Assembly: GCA_013396995.1 (NCBI GenBank)
Contig: VWZP01002201.1
Location: 739,816-803,815 of the forward strand
Origin: Dicaeum eximium
Taxonomy: Eukaryota > Chordata > Aves > Passeriformes > Dicaeidae
DNA length: 64,000 nucleotides
Reading direction: 5' to 3'
Position numbers and translations under genes: made by a program. The notes under the pieces were generated by a model. That model searched no databases and had not been told where the DNA came from. It worked only from the letters and a program-made list of their open reading frames with translations. Below, one piece after another: positions 55,536 through 64,000 of the stretch (position 1 is its first letter; each line of letters begins with the position of its first letter).

Positions 55536-56653
55536 ACTGGCTACCTCTAAAACAGTATTCCTGTGAAATTAAGGTAAGATTAAAAAAAACGAAAAGAGCC
55601 AACATTATTTTGCTTTAATGCTCCCAATTGCTATGGAAGTGGGATTAAAAAGGTCTCGAGTTTTTCCCAGTCCCTTGTTGAGCAGTGTTTCTGAGGAAGT
55701 GCTGGTGGTTAATTTGATCTGGTGCTTCAGTGCATCACAAATCCCTTCCCCAACCTGTACAGGTGGGCTAAAAGATAACAGAGGGGATACTTTAATACGA
55801 AGGCACAGATTGTATCAGGTGTACCAGAGAGAAGTACAGCAAATGAGTGCTGAAACTAAGACAGGGACTCAAGAGTTTTTCTGGGTTTTGTTCAGTGTAC
55901 TGTGCTCCTTCCAGCAGATCCTGATGTTTGTTTTGGGTGACATGAAGGGTCAGCAGCTCCTGTGAAGTCACATCTAGCCCTGCTGTCAGAGGTGTTGAGC
56001 TGCCCTTGGCTATGTCAGTGGCTGTACCTGTGGGCCAAGGATGTACACATACACATGAACAACTTCTCCAAGGACCAGAGTAATGACTTGGTTGAAGAGG
56101 TTGATGTGCACTGTGGTGCAGGAGGAGCCCCGTCCTGCCCTTGGCGTGCACAGCTCTGCAGCTGCTGCTTTCTCTGACGTGCAGGGGAGATGCTGAACGC
56201 AATTTCTTTCCTCTCTGAACGTGTGCAACCCCCCAGAGAGAGCCAAGTGCTGGAACAGCCGGTGGATGTGCAGTTGGCTGTGCTGGCTGGTCTGGTGGAG
56301 AAAGGCATCTGCCTCTGCTGAGTGGGTGCTGTCCCAGCAGTCCATCCAGCTATCCTAGCAATACCAGGACACTTCAGTGGGAACATGCAATTGCTTCTGG
56401 TTTTTTGAAACAAACCAAAATGAATTGCAGAGACAGTGCAGAGGTGACTATCTAAGTGATTCCCCTAACATTACACCTTAGAAATGAGTTTTGTGTTGTA
56501 GGTGGTGCACGTTCCTGCAGATAACAAAGTTACTCAGTCTTGTAACCATTTGTCACCATCTGAGCCTTGCTATGTGACCTCGGAGGGTTCAGCACAGCTG
56601 GTAAGTGGTTAGAGGTAAAGCTGTGGTAGCTTTATCTTGTGTTACCCAGACTA

Positions 56654-57122
56654 TAGAATCATAGAATGGTTTGGATTGGAAGGGACCTTTAAAAGTCATC
56701 TAGTCCATCAATCTGGTGATGAGCAGGGATGTCTTCAACTAGATCAGGTTGTTCAGAGTGCAGTCCAACTTGTCCTTGAATGTTTCTAGGTATGTGTTAC
56801 ACCGTCCACATGGTAAANATCCACCATCTCTCTAGGAAACCTATTCCAGTGTTACACCGTCCACATGGTAAAAATCTTCCTTATATCTAATCTACACTGA
56901 CCCTCTTTTAGTTTCAAACCATTATCGCTGGTCCTATTGCAACAGGTCCTGCCAAAAAATCTATCCCCATCTTTCTTATAGGCCCCCTTTCAATACTGAA
57001 AGACTGCAGTGAGGTCTCCACAGAGTCCAATCCAGGCTGAACAACCCCAACTTGCTCAGCCTTTCCTCATGGGAGAGGTGCTCCATCCCTCTAACCTCTT
57101 CATGCCTCAGTTCAGGAGCAGG
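56654..57122 (-). mobile_element. CR1 LINE 3' fragment (antisense)
   Basis: ATAGAATCATAGAATGGTTT and GGATTGGAAGGGACC start the antisense CR1 3' end. It continues through ATTATCGCTGGTCCTATTGC, TTATAGGCCCCCTTTCAATA and GTGAGGTCTCCACAGAG to CTTTCCTCATGGGAGAGGTG. It holds a 24-base direct repeat (56795-56818 and 56850-56873) and the ambiguous base at 56818. The sequence after it (57123-57250) also looks repeat-derived (CTTGTCCAGATCCCTCTGAA), family uncertain. Confidence 0.87.
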
Positions 57123-57259
57123 ACCTTGCACCTGGCCCTGCTGAATCTCACAAGATTCCCACTTCTTGATCTTGTCCAGATCCCTCTGAATGGCATCCCG
57201 TCCCTCAGGTGTGTCAATGCATCACTCAGCTCCCGTACTGGGACCCCCAAGTTATGCAT

Positions 57260-60200
57260 TGAGTGGCAGAAAAATGTATTCAATGATTTGATCTACTCTT
57301 GACCCGCTGGCATTAGCAGCGCTGCGTGAATGAAGCAGTAGAAACAATTGGCTTACTTTATCCAAGGTGGATTTGCTGTGGAAAATATCTTCATGGCTGG
57401 GGGATTCCTGCTCCTTCCAGGTTATCCCAATGACATCAAAGCTGTGGTTTTTATTTTGAGAGAGCTGTTTTACTTATTTGGATTTTCAGGCTGTAGGACA
57501 GACCACTGCTCCTTCAGCTCCGGCGCGTCTGTGGAACGGCTCACAGAGAGAGCTGAGGGTTGGAGAGAGGACATTGCTCAGTGTGGGCAACAGGGCAGGG
57601 CACACTAAGCAGACACTGTTTTTCCTGGGAGGACTGAAAGATGTAAAACCATTATCTTGACAATGCTGCTTTCTCCTGAGGTAGAGTTCAAGGACTGCTC
57701 AGAGTCCAGTTTAAAGCACTTTCTGAGAGTGGCTTTCCAGAGTGGCTTATATGCCAAGGCTCATAGGTGCCACAGCTAAAAAGGAGCACTGTGATAATCC
57801 CTTTTGACCTCCCGAATGACACACACTATAAAATTTTATGCTGTACTTTCTGTGTATAGGCCAGAAGCTTGTGGTTGAATGTCACCTGGAATAGATTTCA
57901 AGGTTTTAACTTGACCAGCATTGCAGGACCAAGTCATTTTCCTTGAGTAAGCTGGGCCCAAACAGCATGAAGTCACCAACATGTTGTCATTTGTCCTGTG
58001 AATTACACAGAGTGGTGGTAATGGGGAAAACTGAGCGTTGCTGCTCAGGAATCATGTGTTTGGAGAAAAGGGAAGTAATTTCTGTAAATATTATTTTCTT
58101 TAAATGCAAAAGGTTTTAGACTAGATAAGATGACACAGTGGTTGAGCCATTTCTTCTGAAGTGATTTATGACTGTTTAGACAGCATTTAGCTCTTTGTGT
58201 ATAGTATGGCTTATCAAAGTGTGTGCTGCTGTTGTGGACACACCCAGCTTTCAGAATTTGGGAAATAAATCACAGTCACTTATTCTGTGGCTTGAGAACA
58301 TAGTTATTAGGGCCTGGTGCAAAACTCATTGTTTTTAATTACAAAACAGGACTAATTATCAGTCTCTTAACCTTTCTTGCCTTCCACTATTAGAAAATGC
58401 TTCAAATAAAAAGTGATTAAGATTTTGGAGGACTTGTGCTGTGGAGAATTAGGCAGTCCATTTTTTTTCAGTTGTGACTGGGATGTTGGAGAGGTCACAC
58501 ACACTGTTTTAGACAGGTAGGTCTTGCTTGGGGTCTGGCCCTTAGTGCTATCTATGTTTCATTTTCCAAAGTTCTTGTTTTAGAAGTCAGACCAATGTCA
58601 GTGATTCAAGGCTTGGAAAACTTCCATTCCTAAAAAAAAGGCTTGGGAAACTCCCTGTGTTGATTTGTGATTTAGAAGTATTTTGACTCTTGTCTGTCTG
58701 CATGCACCTGGAAAGGAAAAATTTCTCAGAGGCAGAGCACAGCTTAGTGTAGCTAAAAAAAGTGAAATGAGCAGACTAGAAAGAGAATGGCTGTGGTGTG
58801 GGCAGGTGTTATCTTCCTAAATGGAGGGAGAAGCCAGGGAGTTGTTCTGGATCATGTCTGTGTGGTGCATTTCTCGTGAGCCTGTGCTGAAAACACAGAG
58901 CTGTTGAAGGTTTCTTAGGTCATGAAAAGAGCCTGCTGCAGATAGAGCTGTGCCAGTGCTTGGTAAACCCAAGTGTGTGGTGTCTCACAACAGTTGTCAA
59001 AGACTGGTCGTCATACCCAGATTCTCCAAACATCCTGTTTATCCTTGCAAGGAGGAACACTTGATTGAAAGATAAATACGAAAAAGAAAAAAATCAACAA
59101 CAACAAAAAAACCAAAACAAAACCCAGCCCCAAAACTGGTGCTAGGAACAACATTTGCCCTTGGGCTAACAAACCTGAAAACAAAAGAAAATAAACATGG
59201 GATGGAGGCAAACACATTTCCACACAAGCCCAAATTCTAAAAGGGATTTAGGAGCTGAGCTTGTTTTGGCATGCTTGAAAAAGAAAAATCCGTCTGGGTG
59301 CCAGGACTCTTAGGGCTCTGTATGTGTGCGTGTGCATCGGGGTAAGAGCACAGGAAGAGATGGGGTGTCTCTGGTGATGTGAGGGGGAAATGGCAGACAT
59401 TGCGGCTGCCAGAAAGCTTTATGCAGGGTCACCCTTGGGGCATAGCTTGCACATTTTATTTTTTTTTTTCCTAATTAAACATGCCAGGAAAAAATCTTCC
59501 AGTTGGCAGCAAGATTTTTTTTCTTCTCCCTCTGTTTGTTGTTCATTTGTCACTGCACTGGAGGTCTGTTTACTTTGCTCAAGAGAATGAGGGACCCAAG
59601 AGACACTGCTCTGCATGCAAAGTTTTTATGGAAGGGGCTAGAGAAGAGAAAGGCAGAAACTCTTCTCTTCTCAGAAGCCTTTTGAAACAGAGGTGGGCTG
59701 TTTCTTTTGCTTCTTTGCCCAATGTATGTTGGGCCTGATGCTGCTACTGCTTGTGCAGACAGCCCTGGACTTCAGAGATAAGTCCTGTCATTAATGGCTG
59801 ATCAGGCAAATCTCTACAGGGTCAGTGTGAGGAGGCCTAAGATGCCCTAAGACTTGATGTTGAAACTCTGAGTTGCTCTAACACTGTGGTGCTCCCCACT
59901 CTGCCCATGGGATCTCTCCTGGTAGGTTGCTTTCAAACTGGAGATGATGCTCCTCTCTCCCAGCACCTCCCTGTTGACTCTTCTGAATGAAGTTTGGGAT
60001 GAATTCATGAACGTGCCATTAAAATAATCTCATGGATGAAGCAAGGCAGCCCTTCATTCCAGGGATTTAGTGTTTTGAAGGGGACTTCTGCAGCTGCTGC
60101 TGCTGCTCTTTGTTGCTTTTGATGACTCAGTGAACTTCTGTATGCTTCAGTTTCTCCAGATGGGCTTAATAGTGATTGTGACCTGACTGGAGATCCAGCA

Positions 60201-60580
60201 GAGGAGGGAAAGTGGAGATCTGTGCTACTTTTGCTTGCTGGCATCTCAGTGGATGAGGCAGCTTTGTCCAGCTGGATCCTCTTCATATCTTACAGTGCTG
60301 AAATAACTAGAAAAGAAACTAAGGGTGCTGCACAAGCGGGGTGAATGTCTTTAGATTAACAGATGGGCACATCCCATAGTTTTTGCATGGACATTGTTCT
60401 AGGTTCTGGGCACTGAGAGCAGTGGCATGTGGCCAGCAGAGTTCTGCAGTGTGAGGCAGGGCAAGGGAATGGCTAATGAAAGCTATGGATAGTTCCACTG
60501 GAGCAGACTTCAGAGCTAAGTGGTGTTCTGCCATTTGGAATTTTTCTTATGCTTTTTGACTGGTGAAAGAGGACAGGATC
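57260..60580. other. Intergenic DNA
   Basis: No gene, RNA gene or clear mobile element recognised; only short homopolymers, such as the A-rich 59075-59125. Confidence 0.5.
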
Positions 60581-60589
60581 CATTCACAC

Positions 60590-60785
60590 CCACTGTAATC
60601 CCAGTGGCTCCCGGGATGATCCCAGTTGCACCCAGTCACTCCCAGATACTCCCAGTATGATTCCAGTCATGTCTTGAGTGATTCCCTGTTACTCCAAGTG
60701 TGGGCCCAGTTGCTCCCAGTCACCTCCAGCATGGTTCCAGTCACAGCCAGCACCTTTCCAGTCACTCCCAGTGTGATTCCAGTAG
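60590..60785 (+). repeat. Degenerate minisatellite built on CCCAGT/CCAGT units
   Basis: About 200 bases repeat the themes CCCAGTCACTCCCAG, CAGTATGATTCCAGT and CCCAGTTGCTCCCAGT, with a core CCAGT returning every 10 bases or so and a longer period near 20-30. Copies are diverged and interrupted. Similar CCCAGT-type minisatellites occur in other bird genomes. Confidence 0.8.
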
Positions 60786-60799
60786 GGGCTGACAGGCCT

Positions 60800-63700
60800 G
60801 CCTATAGCCTCAGTCTTGTGTTCAAAGCAGCAGTTTTATCTGACCCAGGTTAGTTCTGTATTGCCCTAATGCATCTAGAGCAGAAGTTTCAATCAACAGA
60901 AGGAGCTGACTCCTTTTCTCTCCATGTTCCCTGTTTTAATTGTTGGGAAAGCTGCTCAGCAATACCAGGACATCTTTCCCTGTTGCAAAGGTTCCCTTAA
61001 ATACTGGCACACACCCTGTTGTTTTGGCTACTTTGTCTCCAAGTGGAGGGGGAGTGAAGAAGCCAGCTGTAATTGTAGAAAGACCCCTTGTGAAAAGACA
61101 TTGAAAAGCCTGTAAAATACTATTCTGGAAGAGAGAGAAATGAGAAGAAGTGATAATTAGAGATGGACTATGCAGAAGCACCTCCCTTTATGATATATGG
61201 GAATGGGGACTGTCAGAAACAAAAAGGAAGACAAGATAGAAACTGACATAAAATGTTTTCACTCAACAGTGGGTTAGATTAGTGTTGTGCAATTCTTTGC
61301 CACAAAATATGAGGGCCAAGAACTTTGCTGCATGCAGACGCACTGGCTGTTTCTGTGGATAACCAAGATATCAGAGAGCTAATGGTAATATTAGAAGAAA
61401 AGAGTTTTGGGACGTTGTCGGTGCCACGTGCGTCAAGGCACAAGCTGACTCCAGCAGACGGAGATGGGGATAGGAAGAGACTTCTTTGGGAAGTGAAATA
61501 GTCTGTGAGCTGCCTCTTGCAGGGTTTCTTTTTCTGACCTTTGGATCAGCCTCTGTTGTGTTGCAGAATCCCAGCCGAGATGGAGCTTGGGAACGACATC
61601 AGGCTTGGCAGCTGTCTCAGCTGCAGTGCATCCAGTTATGTGGTGGGCCCTGTGGGGACATACAGCCCCCTTCTGCATTCTTCAGCTGCCAGCTGTGAAC
61701 CTCTTGATTTCCCCCCACCCCCAAAAGAAAGCTCATTTCTGTGGCCTGGGACTCAGGAGAGTGAACTCCCAAAAATGGGTTCAGCTGAGCTTGGGTCAAT
61801 TCCATAACATCTTTCTGCCTTCATTTTGTGTTATAGAAATTATCTAGTGGTGATCACTCTCCTCTGGACCCCTCTTGTCTTTCTGGCTAAGATCTAGGTG
61901 TCCTTAGTGAAAAGGGCCCCCTGCTTTCCCTCTTTGGTGGCGTATGACACACTGCACAAAATATTGATGTACTGAGGTCAAAAGCTGGTTTCATAACTTA
62001 TTTTTTAAAAAAAATTCACTCTTTTAGCTATCTGGAAAAAGTGGCAGAGGAACTTTGAGCACCTTAGCTGTAGAGCTGTGCTGTTCAGTAATAACCTTCT
62101 CAGTAAAAGAGTTGTTTTGTTTTTATTGTATTTTCTTTTCACTGTTTTTAATAGCTATAAACAACCTCTGTGTGGAACATATCTTGAAACTTTTGACCAG
62201 CTGGGTGAGGGGCCTTCATATCAATTTCAAGCCTGTGGAGAAGAGAGCATAACAGGTCCCTGACTGCTCCAGCCACTTCCTGCCTGCCAAAGAATGCTGG
62301 AAACAGAGGTCATTATTGCACAAGTAATTAAAGGTTCATCAGCCCTACCTCTCTGATTGCTTAAGGCCATTGTAGTAAGGGACAAATACTCCTGCTTGCC
62401 CACTGTTATTTGTTTTCTGCTTGCTGTTTTTCTTGGCTTGAGAAGAGGAATTATGAAGACTCTTGAGTAGGATCTGGGAGTGCTGTGCTCTAATGCATTT
62501 GGCTGTGGCCCTGGGTATGTTGTGGATCACTCTAGCACTGAGAAATGGAGTGCCTTCAGGGCCCCCTCTCTTCCTGCGTTTCCCCAAGATCCAGACACCA
62601 GAGAGATGGCTCTCAAAAAGCAGGTCCATGTTGCCCAGGCCCTGGTGCAGGTTGGGCAAAGAAGCCCAGGCTGGGGAAGGTCTGTAGAGCTGTGCCTCTG
62701 AATTGCTGAAGTGCATTGTGTTCTCATATTAGCAGACATGGGGATTTTACTCCATCTGAGCTGGACTCCAAAAATGTGAGACTGACTTATAGTGGGAGGG
62801 TTTCCTATGAATTTTCTTAAAGGGATTAATTTCTCTTTCTGTGGTTTGAACTCTGAAGTTCACATTTTTGTATGTTTTCTCTCCATTACAGTATGCAAGG
62901 AATTACTTTGTCTTTTAAATAGACACTGAGACTCACTTATGAGCAGGGGCCTTTTGAAAAAAAAAAAAAAGTACCAAATATTTTGCGTCTTTGACAGAAT
63001 CACAAGAACAGGGCAGTCTGAGCAATGCACCCTTTAACCATCTGTCCCTCAAGATCTGGAGAGTCTGTTATCTTTGAGGAGCACAGCCCACAGACATGGG
63101 AAGTCATGTTGCTGTCCTCCAGTTTTCCTTCTGTGGGTGAATGATTGTCACCACTACCAAAAGAAACGAGCCCCCATTGTGCTGAATCTCCTTGTGATTC
63201 AAGAGCAGTGGAAGAAACACCTGAGAAGAAAAATACAGCAGGCTTTTGGCATCTTTGGTCCAGTAACATTGTGAATGAGCCTGACAGTATGGATGGTACA
63301 GGGTGGGCATTTCCCTCTCTCCAGGGAGTGTAAAAGGGAATTGAGCTTGGACTGCACTCCAAAAGCCTCCTTGTTGGTGAAGACAATTTGCCCCGAGAGC
63401 CTGGTTTCAGGGGCTTGGCTGTAGCTCAGAAACAGCTTGAAGGGCACATGTTGGGTAGGCAGATGGAGCGGGCGATGGAGGTGATCTGCTGAAGGAGGAG
63501 AAGTGTGGAATGAGAAGAGGAGTGACAAAAGGGCAGCCGTGTGGTTGACCCCGTGAGAATGGAGGAGGGGAAGAACTCATCTCAAAAGGAGCAAGGAGCC
63601 AGCAGCGAAATTGCTTGGAATAGGAGGCAGAGGCAGAAAAGGGTTGGTGGAATGATTAGAGCTGAGGTTACTCTATGTGTGTGTCTGCTGGGGGGTCGAA

Positions 63701-64000
63701 TAACTCCTTGGTCAGTCTGCAGGGGCTGTCTGATCAACAGTCCTGTGCCAGCCACAGCCCAGGATGCTCCAAGGTAACACTGATTCTGCAGCAGAGTGGA
63801 GGGGTGTCTCCAGAGGTCCCAGGGGCACTGCATCTCCACACATGAACACAGCCCCCAGTGTGCCAGCCTTATGAGAGACACTGCGTAATGGCCTGTTTTG
63901 AATTTGTATTTCATTTGCCTCCCATATGGGATCAGTTTTTCCCTTTTCTTTATTTTTTTTAATAGCGTTTTTCCTAGCCATAATAATCAGTGTTTCCCTG
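60800..64000. other. Intergenic DNA to the window end
   Basis: No gene is supported. It includes a 14-A run (62957-62970). The open frames here are short and overlap on both strands. Confidence 0.5.

Noticed and set aside
1..64000. tRNA, rRNA, CRISPR or bacterial-type operon features
   Set aside because: None seen; the window is vertebrate nuclear DNA with spliced genes and introns.

Overview
This is vertebrate nuclear DNA from a bird, most likely a passerine. The supports are interspersed CR1 LINE 3' ends, a solo LTR of the kind common in songbird genomes, short CA/TA microsatellites, a compact GC-rich housekeeping promoter, and two spliced genes whose proteins are close to avian orthologues. 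There is one 41-base assembly gap (17034-17074) and one ambiguous base (56818).

Layout. 1-10.2 kb is non-coding upstream DNA. It holds microsatellites, a complete solo LTR with a 5-bp target duplication, a 22-bp perfect palindrome, and a long minus-strand reading frame that I do not recognise. 10.2-40.35 kb is the whole TNNT3 gene (fast skeletal muscle troponin T) on the plus strand. A TATA promoter and a non-coding first exon lead to the start codon in a second exon at 14882. An array of about ten in-frame micro-exons of 12-27 nt follows (17.8-27.1 kb), then the conserved tropomyosin/troponin-binding exons (30.9-34.6 kb), a pair of mutually exclusive 41-nt exons (35292 and 37462) and the terminal exon. 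40.4-42.0 kb holds two minus-strand CR1 fragments. 42.1-53.2 kb is the complete MRPL23 gene (mitochondrial ribosomal protein uL23m, five exons, 156 residues) with a CpG-rich promoter. 53.2-64 kb is intergenic, with more CR1 pieces and a degenerate minisatellite. TNNT3 followed by MRPL23 is the order known next to H19/IGF2 in mammals; no H19-like gene is recognisable in the 10.8 kb seen after MRPL23.

The most interesting system is the TNNT3 N-terminal micro-exon array. Every cassette is symmetric (phase 1-1), so any subset can be spliced without breaking the frame. Flanking intron sequence shows that the cassettes arose by tandem duplication. One copy has decayed into a pseudo-exon, and several copies carry tandem AG acceptors that would add one or two Glu residues. 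The downstream exclusive exons obey a frame rule: using both, or neither, shifts the reading frame of the last exon.
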